DNA of 64,000 nt from Epiperipatus broadwayi (lineage: Eukaryota > Onychophora > Udeonychophora > Euonychophora > Peripatidae): positions 5,970,501-6,034,500 of the forward strand of contig JAQFVV010000030.1 of assembly GCA_028023455.1 (NCBI GenBank), given 5' to 3'. Positions 33,931-45,560 of the stretch are shown piece by piece. How positions within the stretch are numbered: the stretch's first letter is position 1; each line of letters starts with the position of its first letter. The notes beneath the pieces were generated by a model that was not told the origin of the DNA, ran no database searches, and saw only the letters and a program-made list of their open reading frames with translations. The position numbers and the translations under genes are program-made.

Positions 33931-34240
33931 AATGAGGGTGGTAAATAAAACATTGTGTAACAGTAGTAAAGTGCATGGATGATTTAGTATTATATGATAG
34001 AATCTTTTTTAAATTTTTTTTTTAGAATTATTAATTTTATTAGTAAGAACTTCTTTTATTTCCTTTTGAGAATGATTAATTTTAGTAAGATTCTCTTTCA
34101 TTTCTTTTATGTATATAAAACTTGTTGGTTAAAATCACTGAGTGGTATATTTTCAGACCTGCCCAATATTGTATTAGTTTCTTCCATTTTAAGACTAAGT
34201 ATTAATAAAATAAATATACAAACTTTACACGAATAAAATA

Positions 34241-35439
34241 TAATTACTCAATATACTAAATTCAATTACTACTAATAAGTTACCTAGGCATCTACCTGTT
34301 GTCATTGGTATGCTTCTCAGTCATTAACCCCCCCCCCCATTAATTTGTATATCGCAACAACCAAGCTATTTAATATTATTAGCAGATTTTATTTATTTAT
34401 GAGATATAGTATCTTCATTTATTATATGACTAGCTCTAATATGATGGAAGTTTAACAGAACAATCAACATCATCATTGTCATGGTCATACTGAAATTTTT
34501 TCACTGCAGTCACTGAAGAAAACACCTACGACTGTCATAATTCGTTATTGATTTATTAACAAATAAAATTTAATGTTAATTCTTAAATTTCTTTATTCTA
34601 TAAATTTAAAATTAAATATTAATGAAATTACAATTCTCGGACCATGCATTATGGCACCAATATTAACTATCCCAATTGTAACCCGAAGTTTAAATTACAA
34701 TCATGTAGGAGCAAAAGACGACTGGTTGAGAAGAGTGCATTTTATTTACTTTCAAATGCTTTTATTTGTGCCTCAAGACAATTCAAGAGGCATAAGTTTG
34801 GATATTACAATGTAATCAACAAGAATTGTTACAAGCAAATTTAGGGAGTGTCGGTGCGTGTCAAGCGCATCCGCACCCATACAATTGATTCCGTGCATAT
34901 GATTTTTAAACATTCAAGTATAAACGTATGGATAAATGAGCAGGGTTTTTATGGTTCCAGATGTGCAGTGACACAAAATTCACCTGCCCTTCCAGACTCA
35001 CACACATAAATCCAACTTCTTATGCTTAAATTATTGTTCACAAAATTGTCCAATTATACATGTGCATTTGATATTGTTTGCGCCCTTACGAAAAATAAAT
35101 TAAAATAAACGCATGTTTATTATCCACTTTCAATAAATAATAATAACTAATCCAGAATTTAATAACACATTAAATTTAAGATTAATAAATTTCTACGGGT
35201 ATTCTTATAGTTGTACGGTAATAATCTTGATGTATTCTTAATCACGTATATTCCGTTGCGATATATATTGAGTAAAGAACTACTTTGATACAAATGAATA
35301 TGTTCTTTCAAATGAGGCTAGAAAATTAACTCTCTCTCAGTCTCTAAATTAATTAATCCTTAGGGTTCTTAACTAAATCAAGCTTAATCATTCAATTAAA
35401 AGATGTATAAATTTAAAGTTTATTATATTACTCTAACAG
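34241..35439. other. Unassigned DNA
   Basis: C-run at 34328-34337. Overlapping plus-strand frames at 34573-34815 and 34644-34844 show no motif. 34840-34930 is GC-richer with several CpGs (gtgtcggtgcgtgtcaagcg). No gene supported. Confidence 0.4.
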
Positions 35440-35503
35440 CAAAACTCTCCGTACGTATTGCTACTCAGTGATGATCATGTGATATTTATTGGCTTAAGTT
35501 ATT
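35440..35503. mobile_element. HH-A terminal fragment
   Basis: aacagcaaaactctccgtacgtattgctactcagtg (inner arm) joined directly to gatgatcatgtgatatttatt (outer end, inverted). Both HH-A ends are fused with the middle deleted. Confidence 0.65.
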
Positions 35504-35789
35504 CTAGGTGTGATGAATATAAAAGGGGTTCTATTGTACATTACCCTACCCTAAATAATTTATATTTCAAATAGCGCTAAAATTTAATAATTGAGAAATA
35601 TGACCTTTTATTTCAACAAGATGGAAAAACGATGATTTCAATAATGACAAACAGATGTGTTTAAATATAACAATTGCTTTATTATAAATAACAAGTATAT
35701 AAACAAAATAGCAAAATTATAAACGAATAATAAATGTTTTTGTTTGTTCTCCGTGAATAAACTAATCTTGGATTATGATTATGTGAGTA

Positions 35790-35866
35790 ATTCTAAAGTG
35801 TTGCAAAGACAAGGCTCTTTCCCGGGTTAGCGGGTTCGCTTTGCTATGACACATGAAAAAAAAAAT
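35790..35866 (+). mobile_element. SINE fragment, rearranged
   Basis: B-box-like gcgggttcgctttgc, tail TATGACACATG and poly(A) match the SINE 3' end; the tRNA 5' half is unrecognisable. Possible flanking repeat ctaatctt (35762-35769; 35867-35874). Confidence 0.6.
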
Positions 35867-36029
35867 CTAATCTTACTTACAGGAGGATAAGAATGTTTTA
35901 TAATGTTCTTAATTATCTTTATAACAATAATTAATAAATTTACATAGTTTTAGACATTATGACATTCATATCTTTTACTAGAACGATTTACTATGCTTCT
36001 TATATTATATTATATTACTTATATTATAT

Positions 36030-36345
36030 GACTATATAAGCTATTGAGCTTAGATTGAAAATATTTTTTGTGTTTTCAATTTCATGCTCATAGTTTTGTA
36101 GTTAAGTAGAGATAAAAGGTGGTTGCTAGAGGGTTGCATTAGATCATAAGATCTAGATGCAGTGCTCTCAGATCCGAAGCTCCTCACTGACGAAGGCCAC
36201 AATCCAGAAACTAGTCTGGGGATATTGGATGAGTAGGCATTAGATAGGGATTTTATGCACAAGCCTTCTGGCATCCATTGATTACTATGTTTAGCACAGG
36301 TGGCACTACTATATGGAGTTTTGCTTTGCTTTGTTTATATTATAT
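36030..36345 (+). mobile_element. HH-A hammerhead element, extended left side
   Basis: The left part (gactatataagctattgagctt..ttttcaat..tagttaagtagagataaaaggtgg) matches the centre of the 25.06-25.62 kb copy. The ribozyme, catccattgattac block and the ggagttttgc end follow. The outer left arm is missing, so the element is truncated or starts internally. Confidence 0.75.
36181..36222 (+). ncRNA. Hammerhead ribozyme, core intact (HH-A)
   Basis: TCCTCA 36181-36186 pairs with TGGGGA 36217-36222; CTGACGA 36187-36193; helix II GGC/TCC (only two good pairs); GAAA 36207-36210; ACTAGT; cleavage after C36216. Confidence 0.65.
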
Positions 36346-37971
36346 TTAAAGTTTAAATAATTAATTAGGAATATATTTCATCTAACAAATATGATATTTT
36401 ATTGATACTATAAGAATGCTTTATTGCATAGTATAGCATTTTAAATTATACAAATATCATAGACACTATACAGTCAGATACATTTTCAATAGTGATTTAA
36501 TTATCTATTCAAGATGTTTAACTATCTATTAATCTGAGTCTGAATTCAAGAATTAATACAACATAAAATCAATTAAACAGGAATGGGTTTACTGAAGTTT
36601 ATAAGTGAGTTTAATTAAATGCAACATGACTCCAATGTAAAATATAAATCACATATATTGCATTCATATCCAATGTCATTATTAATAATATAAAGTTGTC
36701 ATCTGTACCATCCTACAACTGCATTAGCTTGAGAACTTTCTTATTTATTTGTTACTACACTAATAATAACAACTATAAACTAATAATTTAATAATTATAA
36801 GCAAAGTTTATTGAGTAATTCCTCAAACATGTATGTAAAAATATTTACACTTTTGCAGTGAATTCCATTTATAATTTACTGGCAATAATTTAATATAAGC
36901 ACTAAAAATTATATCAGAAGCATAAGGCAGTTCATTTCGCAGGTTTGTACCAGTAGTAACACTTAATATAATGATTTTAAGAGATTTAATAAAACACATT
37001 TATTAATCCTACTCCAAACTGGATAGTTAATACATTAATCCATTTAAGAATGTCTGCTGATCAATTTATGACATTTATCTTATTTTCGGATTATGGCATT
37101 CATAATCATAAATCCATTATTACAGGATTGACATTGAATTGTAGTTTTATGCAAAATGAGTGATTTAATTCTATCACATAGTTTAAAGTCAGTAAATTAA
37201 TAAACTTTTGGTTTAAATATACTTAATTAATTCTGCTATAACCAGGCCATTTTAATAATTAATAAGGCATACCAAATAAATTGTAATCCATAGACTGAGT
37301 TAACTTTATTGATCTTCATTAAGAATTAAGCAGTCTTTCCAAAGCTGTGAATTTATATGTGTATTTAGACTTATATTGGATAAAGTTTTAACTTTCATTA
37401 ATCCATAGGGAGGCAACCAATATGTAGTTTTCAAACAAGTTATTTCAAAATTATTTTGAAAGAAAAGACAAATGATTTAATTAATGTTACAATGCATATC
37501 CCATAAGCATTTTTTTCAAAATTCCATTAATAGTTGAAGACAGCAAAATTGGATTTTCTTTAAAATGGTATTTGATGATAATCCCTTTTGTCATTGTTGC
37601 AGTTTATCCATTTAGGCTGATGAGAAGATACATTTTGCCAGTGAGGCAAAATGCCCAGAGTAAATTTATCTACTCAGCCATCCTGGAAAAGGTGATAAAA
37701 ATGGCTATTTTAAAAGTTAATTTGACTGGATCCTGAATGCACTATAGTTTTACAAAAACTGTTTTAATTTTGACAAGAAGTCATACATATAATCTCTGAC
37801 CAGCTAGCTGTTATTTTAATTCATCACCATTACTCAAAACTCATTACTTCTTTTAAGTTTTAATGGAAAAAATTTGTCCAGTTGCTATGGTAATATGATG
37901 TAGCAGCTGTTCATAAATGTCTGGGTTTATTCTAAGCAATTAAATTTATAGACATTTATAAAACATGAGAG

Positions 37972-37972
<1 letters not shown>
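36346..37972. other. AT-rich DNA, no gene seen
   Basis: About 1.6 kb without coding signal. Slightly GC-richer patches (37610-37700) contain a CTGATGA lacking a GAAA partner. Confidence 0.45.
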
Positions 37973-38010
<38 letters not shown>

Positions 38011-38060
38011 GTAGTAGTAGTAGTAGTAGTAATACTAGTAGTAGTAGTAATAATAATAAT
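37973..38060. repeat. (AAT)n(AGT)n microsatellite
   Basis: AAT array passing into AGT and back to AAT. Confidence 0.95.
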
Positions 38061-39570
38061 TCAATTTATTCTATGAAATAAAACAAAGTACATAACAATT
38101 ATTTGAAAACTCCAAAATCTTGTGAGAATAAAAAAATAAAAAAATACAACCAAAACTCAAATAGCAAAAAGAACAGTTTAGAAAATAAATAAATCAATAA
38201 AATAAATACATACTACACAGCCAGACATAAATACTTTTTGAAAGATACATAAAAAATATTATTCAAATCAATTGAACATTCATATATAAATTTATTAAAT
38301 TATTTTGAATCAGAATAGACACATTGTCTTTTACTAGATTCGTTAAAAAAATTTGGTAAAGGTAATTAGAAAGACGAGTATTTAGAACAGAAATTCTAGA
38401 ATTCAGAAAAAGTTTGACATAAAAAATATCAAAGATAACTCTATATTGGTATAAGCGATTTATATCAAATAAACCAAACTCAATATAAATATCTCGAATA
38501 GAAGAGGAACTCTACCAAAGATGAGGGTGATAATAATAAATTTTTTTAATCTGAATCATTTTAAAAATTCTACATTTATCACAAACCTTCAGAAAAACAG
38601 TAAATAATTTATAATCTCTTTTAAAGTTCTCAGATTCTTTATTTTAATAAATTCATTTTATTAAATATCTTTTAACTGAATTGTAATGCTAAATAAAATA
38701 ATTTAATTTACTAATTTTATATTAATATATTTTAAATTACGTTTTAAACAAACAGACATTGCATGCAAACACATATATATTTTAATTGAAATGTTAACTT
38801 TACTATTTTAACTAAATGTAATCTCAATTGACCAGTTATCTAATATAATCATTATAGAACTATTCCAAATATTCATTTTTATTATATTTGATTTGGTGTA
38901 TTCTATTTTATATATTTTTTATAATATCAATTTTATGCGTATGTCTTTCTATTTGTACATAAAAAAAAGTCAACTGCGCTTTTCAATCAACATCAACAAA
39001 AAATAATAACACGGATGCGCACATAATTTAGATACACATTGATTAATAAAATCTTCTCTGAATCTTTAAATACTTTCTACAAATTTATATTTTCTTAAGT
39101 AATACTATGAGAGATATTTAAATTTCATTTTTGACTATATTACCTGCTATCTGACTAATAATAATGGTAGATTTTCTTTGTTTACTAGAAAAGAAAGCCA
39201 ATAAATTTTTTTACAGATTTTCGACTATATTAGTTAATTAAGATGGTAAATATTAGGATATAATATATCATTAAGCATTCAAATATTGGTAGAAATTTTT
39301 AAATTTTCAGTTTTAAAAGGCATCACTGTGAAGTATCAATTATTTATAAATTTTTAAGTTTATTTGAATAGTTTATTATTCTTATTATTCTTTTGATTTC
39401 TTTGTATTAAAATTGTTAAAAGGATATTCTTACTTCTTATGAAAATAAATTATAATACTTTAAGAACGAAAAAAATTTAACATTTTTTATATATTAATGT
39501 TTAACCTATAATGGGGGCTAATTTGATTTTTCTGTTAGATATGTCCAAGACTATAATATAGTAGATAATA
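38061..39570. other. AT-rich DNA, no gene seen
   Basis: No supportable feature over about 1.5 kb. Confidence 0.45.
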
Positions 39571-39581
39571 TTTCCATATCT

Positions 39582-39915
39582 AAACAGGCAAAATTCTCCA
39601 TACAATAGTGCCACCCTGTGCCAACTAGAGTAATCAATGGATGCCAGAAGGCTTGTGCATAAAATCCCTATCCTAAGATCTAGGTGCAGTGCTCTCAGAT
39701 CCAAGGCTCCTCACTGATGAAGGCCACAAGCCAGAAACTAGTCTGGGGATATTGGCTGAGTAGGCACTAGATAGAGATTTTATGTACAAGCCTTCTGGCA
39801 TCCATTGATTCTTTAGTTGGCACAGGGTGGCAGTACTGTATGGAGAGTTTTGCTTGTTTAATAACAGTTATGTGCTAGTATAAGAGATGGTGATCATGTG
39901 GTGTTTGGAGGTTTA
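39582..39915 (+). mobile_element. HH-A hammerhead element, ~11-bp TSD
   Basis: Inverted arms aacaggcaaaattctccatac... and ...gtatggagagttttgcttgttt enclose the ribozyme. The extra terminal block (agagatggtgatcatgtggtgtt) is on the right here, opposite to the copies at 12.9 and 25.1 kb. Flanking repeats TTTCCATATCT (39571-39581) and TTTTCATATCT (39916-39926) differ by one base. Confidence 0.85.
39708..39749 (+). ncRNA. Hammerhead ribozyme, core intact (HH-A)
   Basis: TCCTCA 39708-39713; CTGATGA 39714-39720; helix II GGC/GCC (39722-39724 with 39730-39732) loop CACAA; GAAA 39734-39737; palindromic ACTAGT; cleavage after C39743; TGGGGA 39744-39749. Matches the HH-A consensus. Confidence 0.75.
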
Positions 39916-40080
39916 TTTTCATATCTGTCAGTGAAAAACAACAAAATTAACTAAATATCAACTAGGATTCAGTGATACATCAAAAATATCTGCCCACATT
40001 CAAATCCTATAAAAGATTTAATAATAATCATGATGTATTTACCTTGATATTATTTGTTATTTATGTTATGTTATTTAATT

Positions 40081-40269
40081 CAATAATATTTAAACAGCAT
40101 TAAAATGTTGCACATGCGCTTTGGATTTTAAATATAAAATGAATGAATACTAACACTTCAACTACATGATAAAGACTTTATTATGTGGTTGAAGTGTTAG
40201 TATTCATTCATTTTATATTTAAAATCCAAAGCGCATGTGCAATAGTTTAATGCTGTTTAAATATTATTG
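40081..40269. repeat. Near-perfect 90-bp hairpin
   Basis: caataatatttaaacagcat... through ...actacatgataaag is repeated inverted from actttattatgtggttg to the end, with almost no loop (centre about 40175). Only a few mismatches, so the palindrome is young. No ribozyme core. It keeps CpGs (catgcgc) that are rare around it. Could be a MITE or an inverted duplication. Confidence 0.85.
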
Positions 40270-41354
40270 TTTATAAAAAACATCGCTCTATATAAAATAA
40301 TTGACTTAGTTATTTAATTCAGTAAATATGTTGTTGATTATTTAATCTAGATTATTTTTATTTTATTTTCAAATATAGTATTAATCAAATAAGTCTAGTT
40401 AATATATGTAATCATCAGTTTCAATATGTTTGCTGTTTGTGAGCTAGAATCTTGAGCAATAAAAGAAAGAATTATAAAAAAATAAAAAACAGTTTGAATA
40501 AATGCCTGTAGGATAGTTCTTTTATAAAAATGTGTATTTAATACCACAGCCTTTGCCAATGGCTAGTTCAAAATCAAAGTTATCTTATAGTATTTATTGA
40601 TTTTTCCTGAATTTTTAGGATTTTATATGGAAATGTAACCAGTACTCTGAAAAAAACTTTGTGGTGAAGAAGCCTGAAAAATGCAGTGCATTTGGTTTGA
40701 TCATTATTAGTAACTTAAAAGGTAGGAATGTGATGTCATGTATTATAATTAGATATTGTGAAGTTCACAAAATAGTTACTTGTATTTGTCTTACCCATTT
40801 ATATGTGGGAAACAACTGAGTATCAAGGCATCAACATCTGATTAATATTAAAAGAACAGGTAGATTTAGAGACTAACACATTCATCAGTGAATTCTTAAG
40901 CATCATCCAATATTTATTAGTATTGATTTTGGATTATGAATATGGACTGATGTATATTTTTATAAAAATAAAAGTTACCCAGACCAGTTTCTGTTACATT
41001 TGGGGCAAAAAAGTGTATTCAGCAGTTTGGAAAGTTAGTTACATAATCCTGAAAATAGTCGGTAAGATATTTGACACACCAGCATGGTTTGATGCAGTGG
41101 TAAAGTGGCCTTTCTGAAGCTCAAATTCCATAAATTATCGTCCAACTGTTATTGACCAGTGCTCGAACTTGTAATCAATTATCGAATAAAAAAAAACCAT
41201 TCAATTTTGATATACTGTAGTTTAGAACCATAATACACACATATTCATAATTTTTATTAGTTATTCATATATATATAAATTAAATATTCCATGTATGCGC
41301 TAGATTACTTTAGTATTAGGCTCTTGTCTAACTTTAATTAGTAGGAGTTTGCCA
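40270..41354. other. AT-rich DNA, no gene seen
   Basis: The 64-codon frame at 40923-41117 has no recognisable motif. Confidence 0.4.
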
Positions 41355-41370
41355 TTGTTCACCATTCTTT

Positions 41371-41481
41371 TTTTTTCCATATGTCATAGCATCGGCCGGG
41401 AGGCGAACCCGTAACAACCGTCTACACCCAACTGCTTGCTTGCAAGGTAGTGCGCTGACCTCTCGGCTAACAACGCTCTAC
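41371..41481 (-). mobile_element. tRNA-derived mini-SINE, Ala-like subfamily
   Basis: The minus strand begins gcgttgttagccgagaggtcagcgca, then the anticodon region with ttgcaagcaagcag, extra region ttgggtgtagacggttgttac, B-box gggttcgcctcccgg, tail TATGACATATGG and A. TSD TTGTTCACCATTCTTT / TTGTTCAGCATTCTTT (41355-41370, 41482-41497) with one mismatch. CpG-rich, hence probably young. Confidence 0.9.
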
Positions 41482-41497
41482 TTGTTCAGCATTCTTT

Positions 41498-42427
41498 TAT
41501 TCCAATTTATTCTAGCATCTCACATTAAAAAAAAAATAGTATATAGTAAATTATAGCAGGATTTTTATTTTACTTTTAAAAATTGAAACATAAAAATGAA
41601 TTTTTAGATGTACAGCTAGATATATTATTTAAATTTAATTTTTAACTGATTAATTTGTAAGCTTATAGTTTTTATGTAAAAAGTTAGAAGAATGTCAACA
41701 TCTGTAAACGACTTGACAAAAGTAGTTAATATTAGCAGTAACGCTTTGAGTGATCGTTTGGGAGCGCTGCTAGTTTCTAAAAATAATTAAATATAAAAAA
41801 TTCTATCTTGATTTAAATAGGAATGAAAAAATAGATTTAACATTAAAGTAATAATGTGTTGTTATTGTTTTTGTTTATAAATACAAACAGTATTTTGTTG
41901 ACTATTTTTAAATATTCCATATATTTTCGTGTTTTTTTTTGCACCTAAAATCATTTTAAATTAAATTATTTATGGATCAATTAGTATTGTTGTATTGTTT
42001 TTCTTACAGAAAATTTCAAAACCTTTTAAAGAAATGATTCATTAAAAAAAATTGAATGAAGTTTTTCATTTTATTTAAGTTGACTTAAGGAGAAGGTCAG
42101 AAAAGTTGACTGCTTTATATGATTAATACAAATATTTCTCCGGAACTGGCAAGCTACAAAACGATCCTTCTGTCAGTTAGAGAAGAAGTATATATTACGA
42201 AGTTGAGACAGTCACCTTATAAGAATTTTGTTAAAAAATATAAGCATTATTTCTTTATTGTTTCTGAAGACTTTATAAATAAAAACGTAATGATTCAGTT
42301 AAGAGATATCGTTAAGAATAATTAATTATTAATGTATATATTTTAAAAATGAAAATAAAGCAACAAATAGTTCAATTCTCTTATATATGTATAATGTAGG
42401 GTAAAAAGCAGGTTTACTGACGTCAAA
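41498..42427. other. AT-rich DNA, unassigned frame
   Basis: A 68-codon plus-strand frame at 42119-42325 has balanced composition for this region, but I recognise no family and see no splice or promoter context. Not called as a gene. Confidence 0.4.
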
Positions 42428-42529
42428 TGTGAGGTCAGCGCAGCCGCCTTGCAAGCAAGCAGTTGGTTGCAGACGGTTGTTGCGGATTCGCCTCCCGGCC
42501 GATGCTATGACATATGGAAAAAAAAAGGA
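42428..42529 (+). mobile_element. tRNA-derived mini-SINE, 5'-truncated
   Basis: Starts inside the D arm (gtgaggtcagcgcag), then ccttgcaagcaagcag, extra region, B-box ggattcgcctcccgg, ccgatgctatgacatatgg and poly(A). Confidence 0.85.
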
Positions 42530-42689
42530 TCATTTTTTAAATATTCAAATTGAGATTAGTTGGTTTAATGATATGCTTCCTGAATATTCTGGAGTTGTTG
42601 ATTCTATTAATAAATGACAACATTGGACAAACAATTCATCGGTCTTTTCTTGAAAGTTTGTGATGATGATGTTTTAGCTGTATTTATTG

Positions 42690-42930
42690 TTTGGACTATT
42701 TCCATCATCTAATATGAGTATTGAATGTCTTTAGGAAAATTTAACTTCAACAACACCTGATGAAGAGGAAAGAATAATACCTCTTGAAACGTTGTACATA
42801 TACTAACCTGTTTCACTTGCTATTACTAACAGTTGAATATATTTGGAATATTTAAATGAAGTTAAATTTTTCTAAAGACATTCAATACTTGTATTAGATT
42901 ATGGAAATAGTCTAAACAATAAATACAAAT
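42690..42930. mobile_element. HH-C hammerhead inverted-repeat element
   Basis: Arms ggactatttccatcatctaata...gaatgtctttaggaaaatttaactt (left) and the reverse complement (42840-42920) enclose the ribozyme. Arms match the HH-C copies at 10.5 and 17.0 kb only at the outer blocks, so it is a diverged subfamily. Confidence 0.75.
42753..42798 (+). ncRNA. Hammerhead ribozyme, core intact (HH-C)
   Basis: CTGATGA 42757-42763; helix II AGAGG/CCTCT (42764-42768 with 42780-42784) with an 11-nt loop; one unpaired T; GAAA 42786-42789; palindromic ACGT; cleavage after T42793. Helix I is weak (CAC with GTA, only two pairs). Confidence 0.6.
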
Positions 42931-43449
42931 CATCAGTCTAGCTATTTAAAATGAAATTATTAATATTCTGGCCAATGAGAGTTAATCCAGCAAGAAAATA
43001 GATAAATTCGGTTAGGATCTTCTAAGTTAAACAGAGATTTAATTATCATATTTATTCAATCCAAAAGAAAAATTGTTCCACGATTAATAGCTTTATAGCT
43101 GAGCTGAACATATCAGTGAATAATATAGACAACTTACGACCACTAATGATTGACCTTAGAGAAAATACCCATAATAGTTTTTTGTTTTTTTTAAATTCAG
43201 AAAGCGATGAAGACAATTGTATGGCATAATCTCAAAAAATTTAACCATGTATTCAATATTGACCTGAGTTCATGTCCAGCTAAATAAACGTAGGATTTTT
43301 TTTTTCAGATCATAAGCAGACTAGTAGCCAATTTAGTTAGCCCTTTAGAATGATAAAAAAAAAAGAGTATTTTACCATTTCTAATAAAAAAGTAATACTG
43401 GAATACACATAAAATAATACATGGTGAAAATAACATAAACAAAGGGTCT
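42931..43449. other. AT-rich DNA, nothing recognised
   Basis: No supportable feature. Confidence 0.4.
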
Positions 43450-43990
43450 CTTGGGATTACCAATCAGCAACTGATTTCAAGATCAAAATTCTAGTTCATT
43501 GAGGCAAAACTTCAAGATTTCTTAATAAAAATCAACCTGTACTCCCTCCCTACTAACTCATATTTGGCATACAGGACAAGAAGATCGATCCTGTGTGCTG
43601 GATGTGTGAAAAAGACCACATTTTTCTTAGATGTCCCAGTATGTCCAATTACAGATCGATAACTCATGGATAGTACAGCAATACGAATGGAAACTATAAA
43701 TCAATTAAAGACTATATAGGTCAGGATCTATTTATGGATATTAGATTGGCAATTTTTGTGAAAATGTGCCCTGTGGTATGTCAGATGTAAAGTAATGATT
43801 GAAGGGATAAGAGACCTGCACCATACTAAATTTAAGAACGTCATGCAGAAAATCATGAAGAGGGACTGACTAATGGCTCCGAGCTATATCACAAGGGCAA
43901 CATGGGAGAAGGTTGTATGTACTTCACTTCAATTGATATCATTTCTGTATTTGTAGCATTCAATATAGCAATAGAATAAAATTTCCCTTT
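43450..43990 (+). pseudogene. LINE 3' remnant with CCHC motif
   Basis: The plus-strand frame around 43575-43680 reads DPVCWMCEKDHIFLRCPSMS: CX2CX3HX4C, like the post-RT cysteine motif of many LINEs. Less AT-rich than its flanks, with a frameshifted continuation (IEGIRDLHHTKFKN, KIMKRD). It ends in tagaataaaatttccc and an A-run (43991-44002), consistent with a LINE tail. The clade is unassigned; it does not match the RTE copies. Confidence 0.45.
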
Positions 43991-44534
43991 TAAAAAAAAA
44001 GTAAGAAATTAATCTGGATTAATGATATAAATATATTCATGCAGTGATTTAAAATAGACTATTATAATTCTGTAGAAAAGTAAATATATTCTACTGGATA
44101 TTTCTTTTATTTGATATTTTAAATAAAGTGTTGCTTCAAAAAAATAAAGAATGTAAGTTAATATTGTAGTTCAAAATGGTTAGCGCAATTTACATGATGG
44201 TAAAGATTGTTCACCCCATTATTTTATTAGTAAAATAAGTGAGCTCATAATATATTTATGTTCTGATATTCTGAATCTAAAATTTAAATGCTCATGTTTT
44301 TTTTTAATTTTCCATTTATTAATTTTAACATTTTTCACTTAAGAACACACACGCACCAATGTTTAGTTGCCGATAATCCACTCCAGCATGAAAATTGTCC
44401 AATACAAAATATTCTCTATTTTAATCTCAATCACCATAATTATCATTATTTTTTATATAAAAGATGAGAAGACAGATATACAACATTTAATATCTAAATA
44501 AAGTAGCAATAAATAATATAAAGAGTATGCAAAA
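43991..44534. other. AT-rich DNA, possible RTE 3' relic
   Basis: gataatccactccagcatgaa (44371-44391) resembles the complement of the RTE 3' end (ttcatcctgcagtggatt), suggesting a very old minus-strand tail. Confidence 0.35.
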
Positions 44535-44547
44535 TATATTTAGTAGT

Positions 44548-44638
44548 CAAGCATTGGTGGCCTAACAGTTAGCATAGCTGCCAAGCAGCTGGCCCAGGTT
44601 CGCTTCCCAGTCAACACATTGACATATGGAAAAAAAAA
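44548..44638 (+). mobile_element. tRNA-Gly-derived mini-SINE
   Basis: gcattggtggcctaacagttagcatagctgcc..aagcagctggcccaggttcgcttcccagtcaacac: Gly-type body with three anticodon-loop bases lost, then TTGACATATGG and A. The flanking atttagta/tttttagta repeats suggest an imperfect TSD. Confidence 0.85.
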
Positions 44639-44649
44639 GTATTTTTAGT

Positions 44650-45204
44650 ATTTTGAAAGAACTTGGAAGCAGAGATTAATTCCATAGTTAATATAAATCT
44701 ATGCACATTTCTAAAATAATTTTGCTGTTTAAATAAGTGTAAAAAATATTACACTTTGGTATTAGCAATTCAATTATGGCTCAATTTAAAATAATATATT
44801 AATTTTAAAAGTTAAGTATTTTTTAATACCATTTTAAGTCCGAGTGTACCATCAAGGTATATAGAAATCAAAATTTGAATAAATATCTAACAATCTAATC
44901 TATAGTAGTATATAATACTCAATAAAGTATGGTGAAGATGGAAGTCAAAAATATCTTAATCATCTGATAGAATGTAAAGTAGAAAAACTAACTCATTTTG
45001 AATGGAAATTTTGAGTTATTATGAGATGATTCTCTTAAGTTTGTTCAATATTGAAAATCTCAAGATTCCAATCTATTATTGTTTTTTAATTCATTAAGTT
45101 TTATGTGACTTCAACTATTAAAAAACTGTTAACAATCTATTAATTTATAGTTAAAAGATATTCAACTAATAGTAATTATTTTAATAATAATAATAGTTCA
45201 GCAG
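44650..45204. other. AT-rich DNA, nothing recognised
   Basis: No supportable feature. Confidence 0.4.
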
Positions 45205-45560
45205 CAAATGGTTCACCTGTTCAGAGTCAAGATAAAAAGCTTCAGAGTTTTACATTTAGAAAGTACTAAAAACCTAAAGCTGAAAAGGTAAAAAACTTCC
45301 CTGTACACATGCTCAATTCAGAATTAATTCGCACATTTTTTCAATGTTCTGTGATAATTTTCATTCAAAATTTTAACAAAAATCAAATTATTAAATGGTA
45401 TTTTTAAAAACAATATGGTAACAGATATATCATATGACCAGATGTCTCCATAGTAGACCTGCAGCAAGCAGTTCACTTGTTCACAGTCAAGGTAACAAGC
45501 TCCAATGTTTTACTTTAAAATTACTAAAAGCCTAAACCTGATAACATGAAATTCATCCTG
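45205..45560 (+). repeat. Diverged direct duplication (~235-bp spacing)
   Basis: cagcaaatggttcacctgttcagagtcaag...actaaaaacctaaagctga (45200-45285) recurs as gcaagcagttcacttgttcacagtcaag...actaaaagcctaaacctga (45463-45542). Confidence 0.65.

Larger units (their letters stand above)
33690..33990. mobile_element. HH-D palindrome with ribozyme remnants
   Basis: Arms 33697-33830 and 33845-33990 are nearly perfect inverted copies (aaatcatccatgcactttactactgtta...; gttctgaag...). Each contains a hammerhead relic: the minus one (33763-33788) keeps CTGAAGA and GAAACTGTA but has no helix II; the plus one (33891-33935) keeps CTGAAGA and helix II GATTGC/GCAATC but has a 7-nt insertion after GAAA. Confidence 0.7.
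31590..34240 (-). pseudogene. gag/ORF1-like retroelement remnant
   Basis: Minus-strand coding remnant in several frames. From 5' to 3': a coiled-coil-like stretch (RIEVFEINCKEVKRDSDQ, about 33545-33420); EELIESFAQVHEWNKKIDKW (about 32988-32920); and an open stretch without a start (32713-32510) holding RKYKNPSEYSQSLEELFEL and SLVIIYTLQLIAGDNPY. The last piece resembles a capsid-domain segment of gag proteins or an ORF1 helical domain, but I cannot assign a family. No protease, RT or zinc knuckle was found. It is interrupted by an HH-D palindrome (33690-33990). Confidence 0.4.

Noticed and set aside
34573-34844. Two overlapping open frames as a small gene
   Set aside because: Neither has a motif, and overlap of two frames argues for chance; left as unassigned DNA.
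37617-37623. CTGATGA core letters
   Set aside because: No GAAA partner follows a stem; the nearby hairpin ttttgcc/ggcaaaa does not place one correctly.
42119-42325. 68-codon open frame as an exon
   Set aside because: No clear splice signals or known motif; support is too weak to call.
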